Shown here one piece after another: positions 17,255 to 25,700 of a DNA stretch of 64,000 nt. How positions within the stretch are numbered: the first letter of the stretch is position 1; every line of letters begins with the position of its first letter. The notes under the pieces are model-generated. The model had not been told where the DNA came from. It did not search any database and was given only the letters and a program-made list of their open reading frames with translations. The stretch covers positions 1-64,000 of the forward strand of contig JBDUXZ010000013.1 of NCBI GenBank assembly GCA_039944855.1. Reading direction: 5' to 3'. The translations under genes were made by a program, and so were the position numbers. The DNA is from Rhodothermales bacterium. GTDB lineage: Bacteria; Bacteroidota; Rhodothermia; Rhodothermales; JANQRZ01.

Positions 17255-17917
17255 GTGAACCTGCACCACGCCCACCCCTGGGATGTCGCCCCGCGCGAAG
17301 CCGTCGCCCTCCAGCGCGATCTCGCCGAGCGCGTCCGCTTCGAGCCGCTGCCTTCGGACATCGAGACGGTCGCGGGCGTAGACGTCAGTGTGCGGGATGA
17401 TCGCGTCCGGGCGGCTATCGCCGTGCTTGCGTTGCCGGATTTGGAGGTCGTCGATCACGCGACGTGGGAGGGTCCGGTAGCGTTCCCGTACGTCCCTGGC
17501 CTGCTCTCTTTCCGCGAGATGCCGGCCATCCTCCCGGCGCTGGACCAACTCGCTTCGGTCCCCGACGTGTTCATCCTCGACGCGCACGGCTACGCGCACC
17601 CGCGCCGCTTCGGCCTCGCGTGCCATCTCGGCGTGCTACTGGACAAGCCGGCCTTCGGGGTGGCGAAGTCGCGCCTTGTGGGGAGCTACGACGAGCCAGG
17701 AACGGCGAAGGGCGAGCGCTCGCCCCTCGTTCATCGGGACGAGGTCATCGGGAGCGTCGTGCGGACGCGGGCGAACGTGAAACCCGTGTTCGTCTCCGTC
17801 GGCCACCGTGCCACGCTCGACGACGCCGTGGCTCTCACGCTCCGCCTCGCCACCCGCTACAAGCTCCCGATGCCGACGCACCTCGCCCACCGCCTCAGCA
17901 AGTACGGCGCGCTGTAA
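17255..17917 (+). CDS. nfi: Endonuclease V (deoxyinosine 3' endonuclease)
   Basis: A 220-residue protein with the endonuclease V layout. HPWDVAPREAVALQRDLAERV at the start lines up with the N-terminus of Thermotoga-type enzymes, which supports GTG 17255 rather than GTG 17216. ETVAGVDVSV carries the first catalytic Asp, FPYVPGLLSFREMPAI the catalytic Glu and the PYxP wedge motif, and FILDAHGYAHPRRFGLACHLG the second Asp and conserved HPR/GLA segment. The enzyme nicks DNA one base 3' of deoxyinosine to start repair of deaminated adenine and can act on inosine in RNA. It stands alone, ending 8 bases from the convergent lipoprotein gene. Confidence 0.92.
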   Translation: MNLHHAHPWDVAPREAVALQRDLAERVRFEPLPSDIETVAGVDVSVRDDRVRAAIAVLALPDLEVVDHATWEGPVAFPYVPGLLSFREMPAILPALDQLASVPDVFILDAHGYAHPRRFGLACHLGVLLDKPAFGVAKSRLVGSYDEPGTAKGERSPLVHRDEVIGSVVRTRANVKPVFVSVGHRATLDDAVALTLRLATRYKLPMPTHLAHRLSKYGAL

Positions 17918-17925
17918 GAGCAGGG

Positions 17926-18540
17926 TCAGGGGCCGCGAGCGCCAAGGTTCTCGTAGCGGCGTAAGACATCTAGGCCGAGATCCCCCTGTGCAAACATGAA
18001 AAGTAGAGAGCCGAAGAGTGCGCCTGTAATGGCTCCTGCCAGAGCCCCCTCGCGGGCGGCGTTGCCATAGCCTCTACGCTCGTCGAGAGGAGTGCTGTTC
18101 TCTCCAGAAATACCAGCAAGAACTCCCGGTCCGATGCCCAGAAGCGCGCCCACACCTGCACCGACTAAACCATAGCGCATCGCCCCAGACACGTAGAAGC
18201 CTACTGACCGTACCTGAGGCGTTGCGAGGGCCATAGGAATGTGCGGACGAGGCAATCGAACCGAATCGTTGACTGCAAGGAAACGCGCTGAGTCCGCATC
18301 GAGATAGAAATCGACCCCCTTTATTGTCTGCCCTCCTACGGTCTCGATGATTACCTGCTCGCCTCTTACCTCCTCGTTGACGGAAATCTGCACCCTTGGA
18401 TCGCTAAGGTCCGTGCGGACCACGGTGTCTGATTCAAGGAAACGGCCTACCGGAGCGCAGCCTGTGAGGGTGATCCCAAGAAGGCACGCGAAGTAGAAAA
18501 AGCGGAAGAAATGCTTTCCGCGTGTCGCTTCCAGTTCCAT
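17926..18540 (-). CDS. Lipoprotein with glycine-zipper segments, coupled to the TonB receptor gene
   Basis: A 204-residue protein starting MELEATRGKHFF. A hydrophobic signal ends in lipobox ITLTGC (Cys28). A beta-rich middle (VQISVNEEVRGEQVIIETVGG) is followed by two Gly/Ala-rich hydrophobic stretches (LVGAGVGALLGIGPGVLAG and GALAGAITGALFGSLLFMF) that could insert in a membrane. I do not recognise the family. Its ATG overlaps the stop of the TonB-receptor gene by one base (TAATG at 18538-18542), so translation is coupled and it may be a partner lipoprotein. Base composition is visibly less GC-rich than its neighbours, hinting at later acquisition. The longer upstream frame (to 18891) runs inside the receptor gene and is not used. 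Confidence 0.72.
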   Translation of the reverse strand: MELEATRGKHFFRFFYFACLLGITLTGCAPVGRFLESDTVVRTDLSDPRVQISVNEEVRGEQVIIETVGGQTIKGVDFYLDADSARFLAVNDSVRLPRPHIPMALATPQVRSVGFYVSGAMRYGLVGAGVGALLGIGPGVLAGISGENSTPLDERRGYGNAAREGALAGAITGALFGSLLFMFAQGDLGLDVLRRYENLGARGP

Positions 18541-21011
18541 TAGAAGTTCAGCCGCATACGGACGTTGACGGTGCGCGGAGTGAGCCGCGTCGGGATGCGC
18601 TGCCAGATGCCGGTGGCGTCCTCGACGTAGGAGTACGAGATGGTGTTCGTCATGTCGAACACGTTGAGGATCTCGCCCGTCAGCTCCAGCCGGACGGGGT
18701 TGCCGGTCGGGGCGCGCTGGGCGAGGACGGCCTCCTTCGTGATGCCCATGTCGACGCGGCGGTATTCGGGGTAGCGGCCGGAGTTGCGGTCGCCGGGCAC
18801 GCGGAGCGTCACGCCGCCGATGATCTGGCCGGGCTCGGGCGGGGTGTACGGCGTGCCGGTCCCGAAGAGCGCCCGGAGGTGAACCTTCCACGACGTGCTG
18901 TTCGGGACGTAGTCCTGCACGAAGAGGGCGACGTTGTGCCGCCGGTCCGTCGGGCGCGGCACGGCGCCGTTGACGCCGGGCGTCGGCGTGAGGAACTCCT
19001 CGCTCGTCTTGAGGAAGCCGTAGTTCAGCCAGCTCTCGAGGCCGGGCACGAACTCGCCGCGGAGCTGGAGGTCGAAGCCGAAGGCGTAGCCCTCGGCGTT
19101 GTTCTCGCCGGAGTAGACCGTGCGGACGTTGTCGACGTTGTACGTGATGAGGTTCGAGAGGTCTTTGTAGTACGCCTCAGCGCGGCCGTAGAACCGGATG
19201 CTCGGGAAGAACCGCTCGACGCCGGCGATGACCTGCACGGCGCGCTGGCTCTTGATGTCGCGGTTGAGCGTGCCGAGGATGATGTTGTTGCTCCCGACCG
19301 TCGTGCTGTCGTAGATCGGCTCGCCGCGGAGCTCGCGGTAGGTCGGGGCCTGGTGGTAGACGCCACCGGCGGCCGTGACGGTCGTGAACTCGTCCCAGAC
19401 GTAGCGGGCGGAGAGGCGGGGGCTGACGGTCCACTCGTCGTTGAACGAGAAGTAGTCGCCGCGCACGCCGCCGGTGACGACGAGGCGGCCCGACTGCGGG
19501 AGCACGTCGACCGCGTCCTGCACGTAGAGCGCCACCTGCGACTCGTTGAACGCGGCGTCGCCATTGAGGCTGTCGAGCGCGACCTGCGTCGGATTACCGT
19601 CCAGGCCCCGCCCGGAGACGTAGCTCACCTCGAAGAGGTCGTCGCTGAAGTCGAGCCGACGGGCGCTCCAGCCCGCCTCGGCGGCGTGGCGGCCGAGCGA
19701 GAGGCGGTAGCGCCCGCCGCCGGAGAGCGTCGTGACGCGGACGGTGTTGTTCGTCGTGTCCTGCTGCGTGGCGGCCCCCGTCTGGATCAGGTTCGTCGGG
19801 TCGTCCGGGTCCTCGAACGGGTTGTCGATACGGAAGAGGCCGACGGCGCCTCGGATGTCGACCCGCTCGAACTCCTCGACGTCGAAGTACGACACGTCGT
19901 GCTCGACGCGGAACGCGGACGAGACCCGGTTGAGCAGGCGGACGCCGCCGAAGGTGAGGTCGTAGCCGTCCTCCTCCTGCCCGGTGTACCCGAACGAGAT
20001 GCTGCGGAGGTCCTGGAAGGTGCCGAAGAACGTCCGCCGTCGCGTCGGTTGCAGACGGAAGCGGTTGGCGAGGAGGAGGCCGAGGCCCTGGATCTCGTGG
20101 CCCTCGGCGATGCGGTACGTGAGCGTCGTCTGCACGTCGTTGAACTCGGGGTCGTACTCACCCTTCAACTCCTGCGAGCCGAAGAAGCCCTGCGCCCGCG
20201 CCGCGCGCCCGGCCACCGCCACCCCGAGCTTGCCGCCGAGCGTCCCCACTTTCACGCTCCCGCCCGCGTCGAGCGTCGAGACGTAGCCCGAGCCGTCGAC
20301 GGTGTTGCCCTCGGCCCCGCCCGGCCGGATGTAGGCCACGTCGAGCGCCGAGGCGAGTTTGCCGCCGTAGCGCGCCGGGAATCCGCCGGCGTAGAGCGTG
20401 AGCCGGTCGGTCATGTCGAGGTTGACGATGCCGAGGCCCTCCTGCTCGCCCTGCTTCGTGCGGAACGGGGTGTAGACCTCGAAGCCGTCGATGAAGTAGA
20501 GGTTCTCGTTGTAGCCGCCGCCGCGCACCGAGTATTGGTACGAGGTCTCGTTGTTGCTCGTCACGCCCGGCAGGACTTTGATGGCGCGGAGCCCGTCGTT
20601 GAGCGGAGAGGGAATGTCCTGCGCCGTCTTCGGGTCGATCGTGAACACGCCCGCATCCTCGGCCACGGCCGAGCCCTCGACCTGCACGCCTTCGAGCTCG
20701 ATGTCGGTCTCGGCGAGGGCGATGTCGAGCCGTGTCGCCCGGTCTTTGAGGACGGTCACGGAGTCGGTCCGCGCCTGGAAGCCGATGGCCGTGATGCGGA
20801 GGGCGTAGCGGCCGGTCGGGAGCCGGAGGGCATACGCCCCGTCGCTCTCGGCCGCCGTCCCGAACTGCGTTCCGTCGACGACGACGGTGGCACCGGGGAT
20901 CGGGGCGCCGCCGGTCTGCTGGGTGACGCGGCCTTCGATCCGGCCCCAGTTCTGCGCGAGAGCGCCGGGGGCGAGGAGGAGCGCGAAGCCGAGAACGAGA
21001 AGGAGACGCAT
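18540..21011 (-). CDS. TonB-dependent outer-membrane receptor
   Basis: An 823-residue receptor. The signal peptide is MRLLLVLGFALLLAPGALA followed by QNWG. The N-terminus is a carboxypeptidase-regulatory-like domain (GRIEGRVTQQTGGAPIPGATV through LRITAIGFQART), common in this phylum, then the plug (DIPSPLNDGLRAIKVLPGV, YSVRGGGYNENLYFIDG, GGFPARYGGKLASALDV), then a 22-strand-type barrel ending NVRMRLNF. It would import a nutrient with TonB-ExbBD energy; there is no SusD-like partner or sugar gene beside it, so the ligand is unknown. The start was placed at the ATG just before the signal peptide; the frame open further upstream is not coding. TATATT at 21121-21126 (minus) is a possible -10 without a good -35. 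Confidence 0.92.
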   Translation of the reverse strand: MRLLLVLGFALLLAPGALAQNWGRIEGRVTQQTGGAPIPGATVVVDGTQFGTAAESDGAYALRLPTGRYALRITAIGFQARTDSVTVLKDRATRLDIALAETDIELEGVQVEGSAVAEDAGVFTIDPKTAQDIPSPLNDGLRAIKVLPGVTSNNETSYQYSVRGGGYNENLYFIDGFEVYTPFRTKQGEQEGLGIVNLDMTDRLTLYAGGFPARYGGKLASALDVAYIRPGGAEGNTVDGSGYVSTLDAGGSVKVGTLGGKLGVAVAGRAARAQGFFGSQELKGEYDPEFNDVQTTLTYRIAEGHEIQGLGLLLANRFRLQPTRRRTFFGTFQDLRSISFGYTGQEEDGYDLTFGGVRLLNRVSSAFRVEHDVSYFDVEEFERVDIRGAVGLFRIDNPFEDPDDPTNLIQTGAATQQDTTNNTVRVTTLSGGGRYRLSLGRHAAEAGWSARRLDFSDDLFEVSYVSGRGLDGNPTQVALDSLNGDAAFNESQVALYVQDAVDVLPQSGRLVVTGGVRGDYFSFNDEWTVSPRLSARYVWDEFTTVTAAGGVYHQAPTYRELRGEPIYDSTTVGSNNIILGTLNRDIKSQRAVQVIAGVERFFPSIRFYGRAEAYYKDLSNLITYNVDNVRTVYSGENNAEGYAFGFDLQLRGEFVPGLESWLNYGFLKTSEEFLTPTPGVNGAVPRPTDRRHNVALFVQDYVPNSTSWKVHLRALFGTGTPYTPPEPGQIIGGVTLRVPGDRNSGRYPEYRRVDMGITKEAVLAQRAPTGNPVRLELTGEILNVFDMTNTISYSYVEDATGIWQRIPTRLTPRTVNVRMRLNF

Positions 21012-21190
21012 GGCGCGGGTACCGTCGAGTGCGAGCACGAGTGCACTGGAGTTGGTGAGCAAGAGCGGACGGTATCGGAGGCGCAGCGGCGTCGGGGTCG
21101 GGTGGGCGGATCGGGACGGGAATATAAGGGTATCCGCCGCCGATCCCGGCACGGGCGGCCTGGGGATACGGTTGTGCCCTGCTTCCCCTT

Positions 21191-21901
21191 TTATCCCGTC
21201 AGCCCGAGCGCCCGCACGATGACCGACAATTCCACGACGGGCAGGATGAGGCCGAAGAGCGCGCCTGCCACGACCTGGCCGGGCGTATGCGCCCCCACGC
21301 GTACCCGCGCCCACATCAGGAGGGGTAGCAGGACGAGGAGCGGCGTCACCGTCACGGCGGTCAATACGAGCTCCGTCGCGGGCGGGAGGTCGCGCCAGAC
21401 GGTGAGCGTGACGAAGAGGAGGATCGACACGAACCCGGCGAGGCTCGTCATGTGGACAGAGATCTTCCACCGCAGGTTGATCAGCACGATGAGCGCCGTG
21501 TTGATCGGGTAGAGCAGCGCGAGCGCGACGAGGAACGCCACCGCCGTCGTCCCCGTCGTCGCCATCACGACCATGCCGACGGCGTACGAGGTGATGCCGA
21601 CGAGGAACGGCTTGAGCCGGCTCTCACGCCGCCGGATCTCCAGCGTCTCGGCCTCGCCCCGGCGGATCATTCGGATCACGTACGCTAGCGGGATCAGACA
21701 GAAGAACACGAGCGCGACGCCGACGACCCACGCGATCTCCGTGCCCGGCGCGCCGAAGTGCCACAGGATCAGCCCGAACCCCACGGGCGGGAGGACGAGC
21801 GGGTTGAACACGTACGAGAGGACGTTCGCGACGTGGTAGCCGGCGTCCACTCGGGGTTGCCGCGGCGCGAGTCCTGTGGCTGTAGCTCTGCCGGTGTGCA
21901 T
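21191..21901 (-). CDS. PAP2-superfamily-like integral membrane protein
   Basis: A 236-residue protein with about six hydrophobic segments. KISVHMTSLAGFVS and WARVRVGAHTPGQVVAGALFG sit where membrane PAP2 phosphatases have S-x-x-x-H and S-R-x-x-x-x-x-H-x-x-x-D. Only the histidines are kept, the serine-arginine and final aspartate positions being replaced, so phosphatase activity is uncertain. It may act on isoprenoid lipids or be a structural relative. It lies downstream of proS on the same strand, about 115 bases away. Confidence 0.68.
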   Translation of the reverse strand: MHTGRATATGLAPRQPRVDAGYHVANVLSYVFNPLVLPPVGFGLILWHFGAPGTEIAWVVGVALVFFCLIPLAYVIRMIRRGEAETLEIRRRESRLKPFLVGITSYAVGMVVMATTGTTAVAFLVALALLYPINTALIVLINLRWKISVHMTSLAGFVSILLFVTLTVWRDLPPATELVLTAVTVTPLLVLLPLLMWARVRVGAHTPGQVVAGALFGLILPVVELSVIVRALGLTG

Positions 21902-22016
21902 GGATGAGCGACGGAATGGAGAGAAAGGAGGGAAGAGAGGGAAGGGAGAGAAAAGCGCGACGAGGGGGGAAGCGGTGGCACCCCTCCATCCCTTCCATTC
22001 TCTCCCCGCCTTCCTC

Positions 22017-23492
22017 TCAATACGATCGGGCGAAGAGGACGCGGCCGTCGGACGGCTCGCCGGTGAGGAGGTCCTTCCCGGTCTCGTCCTCGCGCTCGAA
22101 GGGGACTACGCGGATCGTGGCCTTCGTCTCCTCCTTGATACGGGCTTCGGTCTCGGCGGTGCCGTCCCAGTGGGCGAGCACGAAGCCGCCCTGCTCGATC
22201 GCGTCCTTGAACGCGTCGTACGAATCCGCCTTCGTGGTTTTGCTGTCGCGGAAGCTCGCGGCCTTATTGAAGAGGCCGCGCTGGATCTGCGAGAGCAGGT
22301 CCGTCACCGTCGCGGCGAGCGTGTCGAGCGGGACGGACTCCTTCCCGCCCTGGTCGCGGCGGGAGAGCTCGACCTGGCCGTTCTGCACGTCGCGCGGGCC
22401 GACGGCGAGGCGGATCGGGACGCCCTGCACCTCGTACTCGTGGAACTTCCACCCCGGCCGGTGCTCCTCGCGGGCGTCGACTTTGACGCGGACGCCGGCG
22501 ACGCGCAGCTCACGCTCGATTCGCTCCACGACCTCCATCACGGCCTTTTTGTCGTCCTCTTTGTTCGCCCGGTAGATCGGCACCACGACGACCTGCGTCG
22601 GGGCGAGGCGGGGCGGGAGGACGAGGCCCTGGTCGTCGCCGTGCGTCATCACGAGGCCGCCGACGAGCCGCGTCGAGACGCCCCACGAGGTCGCCCAGAC
22701 ATACTCCTGCTCGTTGTCTTTATTCGTGAACATGCAGTTGAACGCCTTCGCGAAGTTCTGCCCGAGGAAGTGCGAGGTGCCCGCCTGCAGCGCCTTCCCG
22801 TCCTGCATCAGCGCCTCAATCGCGAACGTGTCGACGGCACCGGGGAAACGCTCGCTCTCGGTCTTCGCTCCCTTGATGACCGGCATCGCCATCCAGTCCT
22901 CGGCAAACGTGGCGTAGACGTCGAGCATCTGCCGGGCCTCGTCGATGGCTTCCTGCTCGGTCGCATGCGCGGTGTGGCCCTCCTGCCACAGGAACTCCGA
23001 CGTGCGGAGGAAGAGCCGGGTCCGCATCTCCCAGCGCACCACGTTCGCCCACTGATTGATGAGGATCGGGAGGTCGCGCCACGACTGGATCCACCGGCTG
23101 TAGGCGTCCCAGATGATCGTCTCACTCGTCGGGCGGACGATGAGCGGCTCGTCGAGCTTGGCGTCGGGGTCGACGACGAGGTCGCCGTTCTCGTCCGTCT
23201 TCAGCCGGTAGTGCGTGACGATGGCGCACTCCTTGGCGAAGCCCTCGACGTGGGCGGCCTCCTTCGCGAGGAAGCTCTGCGGGATGAAGAGGGGGAAGTA
23301 GGCGTTCTGGTGCCCCGTCGCCTTGAACATCCCGTCGAGCGCGCGCTGCATGTTCTCCCACAGGGCATAGCCGTTGGGCGGGATGATCATCGAGCCGCGC
23401 ACCGGCGAGTATTCGGCGAGGCCGGCAGCGCGGACGACGTCCACGTACCACTGAGAATAGTCGTCTTGCTGGGAGGTGATGGCGTCTGCCAT
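22017..23492 (-). CDS. proS: Prolyl-tRNA synthetase (archaeal/eukaryotic-type ProS)
   Basis: A 491-residue class II aminoacyl-tRNA synthetase starting [16 protein letters not shown]. Motif 1/2 features include [37 protein letters not shown] and [30 protein letters not shown] and [18 protein letters not shown] complete the active site. The anticodon-binding domain follows (QVVVVPIYR) and then a C-terminal zinc-like domain. There is no editing insertion between motifs 2 and 3, which marks the shorter eukaryote/archaea-like form found in many Bacteroidota and some other bacteria. It charges tRNA-Pro. The start was chosen at 23492; upstream in-frame codons are Pro/Arg-rich and unlike the family. 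Confidence 0.95.
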   Translation of the reverse strand: MADAITSQQDDYSQWYVDVVRAAGLAEYSPVRGSMIIPPNGYALWENMQRALDGMFKATGHQNAYFPLFIPQSFLAKEAAHVEGFAKECAIVTHYRLKTDENGDLVVDPDAKLDEPLIVRPTSETIIWDAYSRWIQSWRDLPILINQWANVVRWEMRTRLFLRTSEFLWQEGHTAHATEQEAIDEARQMLDVYATFAEDWMAMPVIKGAKTESERFPGAVDTFAIEALMQDGKALQAGTSHFLGQNFAKAFNCMFTNKDNEQEYVWATSWGVSTRLVGGLVMTHGDDQGLVLPPRLAPTQVVVVPIYRANKEDDKKAVMEVVERIERELRVAGVRVKVDAREEHRPGWKFHEYEVQGVPIRLAVGPRDVQNGQVELSRRDQGGKESVPLDTLAATVTDLLSQIQRGLFNKAASFRDSKTTKADSYDAFKDAIEQGGFVLAHWDGTAETEARIKEETKATIRVVPFEREDETGKDLLTGEPSDGRVLFARSY

Positions 23493-23815
23493 GGAGAACA
23501 GTGGTGGGGAGGATGGAGGTCGGAAAGGCGGTCCGCCGCGGGGGCGATCCCGGCGGCGGGCGAGGGGAGCCCTCGGGGCGGGCGGCGGCGCGTTCTTTGC
23601 AAAGTTCGGAAGCCAGCCCGTGTTACTTCGTGCCGAGGCGCGGCGGCCTCTCTCGTGAGGGCGGCCAAATATACCCCGCACCGCGCACGGCCCGCAACGC
23701 TCACGGCCCGTGCCGGGTCCATGCCGGGACCTTCAAACGCTGCCGCTGGTACACGCCGTGACGGTCTCCGCCGTAGCCGAGGCCGCCTCGCCATCCCCAC
23801 GCATCCCCTGCCGTC
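23493..23815. other. Divergent intergenic region between proS and the repeat lipoprotein
   Basis: About 320 bases without a gene. It holds a proS promoter candidate (separate entry) and a 10-bp palindrome CTTTGCAAAG at 23595-23604 that could be an operator. TATACC at 23670 could serve as a plus-strand -10 for the lipoprotein gene, but I see no matching -35. Confidence 0.5.
23666..23697 (-). promoter_or_regulatory. Candidate promoter of proS
   Basis: On the minus strand, TTGCGG (23692-23697) and TATATTTG (23666-23673) are 18 bp apart. The -10 also satisfies the TAnnTTTG pattern known from Bacteroidota. It lies about 175 bases upstream of the proS start. Confidence 0.45.
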
Positions 23816-25543
23816 ATGACCGCGCGCTCCCGCTTTTTCGCCACGCTCGTGCTCGTCGCGAGCAGCCTCGGGCTCTCGAGCTGCTACACCCAACTCGCCG
23901 CCGACGGGGCCCGCCCCGACCGCGCCGAGGCGTACCGCATCCCGGCCGACCGTGCCGCCGAGCAACCTGCTGCCGCGCCGTCGTGGAACGGCGAAGCGCG
24001 CGTCGGGCTCGGCCAACCGGCGGAGACCGGTTTCGAGCAGGAGTACACCGAAGACGGCTACGGAACCGAAGGCGTCGAGGACGACGGCTACTACGCCGAG
24101 GGTACGTACGAGGGCGAGGCGTACGGCGGCGGGTACGACGACGTGCAGGTCACGCGCTACCGCTACGACGACGAGTATTACGACGACTACGATTACGGGT
24201 ACGACGACTACTACGTCGGCGACCCGGTCCCGTACTACTACGTCAGCTACTCCCCGTACTACCGCTCCCCGCGCTGGCACTGGCACTACCTCTACTCGCC
24301 CTATTACCCCGCCCCGGCCTGGGCCTACGGGTACGACCCGTACTTCGACATCCGCTACCGCTCGGGGTGGAGCTTCGGGGTCAGCTTCACGTTCGGCTCG
24401 CCGTACCACTACGGCCGCTACTACGACCCGTACTTCCACGACCCCTTCTACGGCGGCTACTACGGCTACGGCTACAGCCCGGTGTTCTACGGCGGCTACC
24501 ACAACGGGTACAACCACGGCTATCACAACGGGTACTATAACGGGCTCTACGCCGGCGGTTACAACAGCGGATACAACAACGGTGGCTATAACAACGGCGG
24601 TGTGCGCGGACCGCGCGGCAGCATCCGCTCCGCCCTCGGCACTGACCGCACGCGGCTGAACACGCTGGCGTCCTACGCAGGGGACCGGCCCGACCGCGTC
24701 CTGCTCGACTCGCCGCTCGGCATCGGGAGCGTGCGCGCCCTCGCGAACGACTCGCGGCAGCACGTCCTCGCGCAGCAGTCGATCCGCACGTCGATCCGCG
24801 GAGACGCCAGCACCCGCGTCCTGACGGCGCAGCCGGACCGGACGACCCGCGTGCAGAACGGAGGCACGACGCGCGTACAGCCGGACCGCGACGTGCTCGG
24901 TGCCCCGCCGGTCCGCACGGCCGCGCCGCCCGACCGCACGACCTCCGTCTCGCCCCCGACGCGCGTCACGCCCGACCGGACGACGAGCACGCTCCCCGAT
25001 CGCACGACGCGTACGCTACCGGGCCGCACGCCGAGCGCACTGCCCGACCGCACCACCCGCACCCAGCCGGACCGGACGCCGAGCACGCTGCCCGACCGCA
25101 CGACGCGGACGCAGCCCGATCGGACACCGTCGACGCTTCCGGACCGGACGACGCGGACGGCCCCGACGCCGCGCGTACCGCCGAGCCGTACCACGCGCCC
25201 TGCCCCGTCACGCACCAACGACGGACGGGCTGAGACGCCGCGGACCCGCACCGAGCGTCCGACCCGGACTCCGGCGACGCGCCGCGCCCCGACGCGCCCG
25301 GCGCCCACGCGCTCCGAGCCTGCGCGGCGCGCTGACGACGACAATGCTCGTCCGCAGCCGCGCTCGCGTCCGGCCCCGCAGTCCCGCCCGGCTCCGTCGC
25401 GTCGTGGCGGCAACAGCCCGGCGGCCCGCCCGTCGAGCCCGCCACCGTCCCGCAGCAGCGGGGGTAGCGCGGGGTCGAGCCGGTCCGGCGGGTCCTCCAG
25501 CGGCTCCAGCGGGCGGAGCTCGCGCCGCGGCGGCAACGACTGA
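23816..25543 (+). CDS. Low-complexity Tyr/Gly-rich then Arg/Pro/Thr-rich lipoprotein
   Basis: A 575-residue lipoprotein: the signal ends in LGLSSC (Cys23) before YTQLAAD. Residues ~85-270 are extremely rich in Tyr, Gly, Asp and Asn (YYDDYDYGYDDYY; repeats of HNGYNHGYHNG type). The second half is rich in Arg, Thr, Pro and Ser with a tandem 16-residue repeat (entry at 24971-25162) and ends in a Ser/Gly/Arg tail. I do not recognise a folded domain apart from a short segment, RSALGTDRTRLNTLAS. The first half is acidic and aromatic, the second strongly basic, which suggests a surface or matrix protein, perhaps adhesive or peptidoglycan-associated; this is inference. A hairpin terminator follows at 25584. 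Confidence 0.78.
   Translation: MTARSRFFATLVLVASSLGLSSCYTQLAADGARPDRAEAYRIPADRAAEQPAAAPSWNGEARVGLGQPAETGFEQEYTEDGYGTEGVEDDGYYAEGTYEGEAYGGGYDDVQVTRYRYDDEYYDDYDYGYDDYYVGDPVPYYYVSYSPYYRSPRWHWHYLYSPYYPAPAWAYGYDPYFDIRYRSGWSFGVSFTFGSPYHYGRYYDPYFHDPFYGGYYGYGYSPVFYGGYHNGYNHGYHNGYYNGLYAGGYNSGYNNGGYNNGGVRGPRGSIRSALGTDRTRLNTLASYAGDRPDRVLLDSPLGIGSVRALANDSRQHVLAQQSIRTSIRGDASTRVLTAQPDRTTRVQNGGTTRVQPDRDVLGAPPVRTAAPPDRTTSVSPPTRVTPDRTTSTLPDRTTRTLPGRTPSALPDRTTRTQPDRTPSTLPDRTTRTQPDRTPSTLPDRTTRTAPTPRVPPSRTTRPAPSRTNDGRAETPRTRTERPTRTPATRRAPTRPAPTRSEPARRADDDNARPQPRSRPAPQSRPAPSRRGGNSPAARPSSPPPSRSSGGSAGSSRSGGSSSGSSGRSSRRGGND
24971..25162 (+). repeat. Four tandem 48-bp coding repeats
   Basis: Four consecutive 16-residue units of the form PDRTPSTLPDRTTRTQ, with variation at a few positions (for example PGRTPSALPDRTTRTQ in the second). 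Units start at 24971, 25019, 25067 and 25115 and keep frame within the low-complexity lipoprotein. Looser DRTT motifs continue on both sides. Confidence 0.88.
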
Positions 25544-25583
25544 TCCGCTCCACGCTTCGCATCGGGCCCCGCGCCCGCAGAGG

Positions 25584-25613
25584 AGGCCCGTGCGCCCCGT
25601 ACGGGCCTTTTCT
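25584..25613 (+). terminator. Rho-independent terminator after the repeat lipoprotein gene
   Basis: AGGCCCGT (25584-25591) pairs with ACGGGCCT (25601-25608) around a 9-base loop and runs into TTTTCT (25608-25613), about 40 bases after the stop codon. Confidence 0.82.
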
Positions 25614-25657
25614 ATGGCCAGACCCTGCGGCTGATCTCCATACGATTCTCCTGATTC

Positions 25658-25689
25658 CCCGTACAGACGCAGCATGCTGCGTCTCTACC
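25658..25689 (+). repeat. Dispersed palindromic repeat, copy 1
   Basis: Contains the 20-bp perfect palindrome AGACGCAGCATGCTGCGTCT (25665-25684), extended by GTA/TAC after one mismatch to a 28-base inverted repeat (25661-25688). Thirty-two bases are identical to copy 2 at 39015-39046. It ends 11 bases before the start codon of the FadL-like gene. Confidence 0.93.
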
Positions 25690-25700
25690 CCTCCGACGAC

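Noticed and set aside
18522-21512. A 996-codon plus-strand frame opposite the TonB receptor
   Set aside because: Shadow of the receptor gene; residue content is low complexity and has no signal or domain.
24971-25162. CRISPR-like array
   Set aside because: Tandem 48-bp units keep reading frame and encode a protein repeat; there are no spacers and no cas genes.
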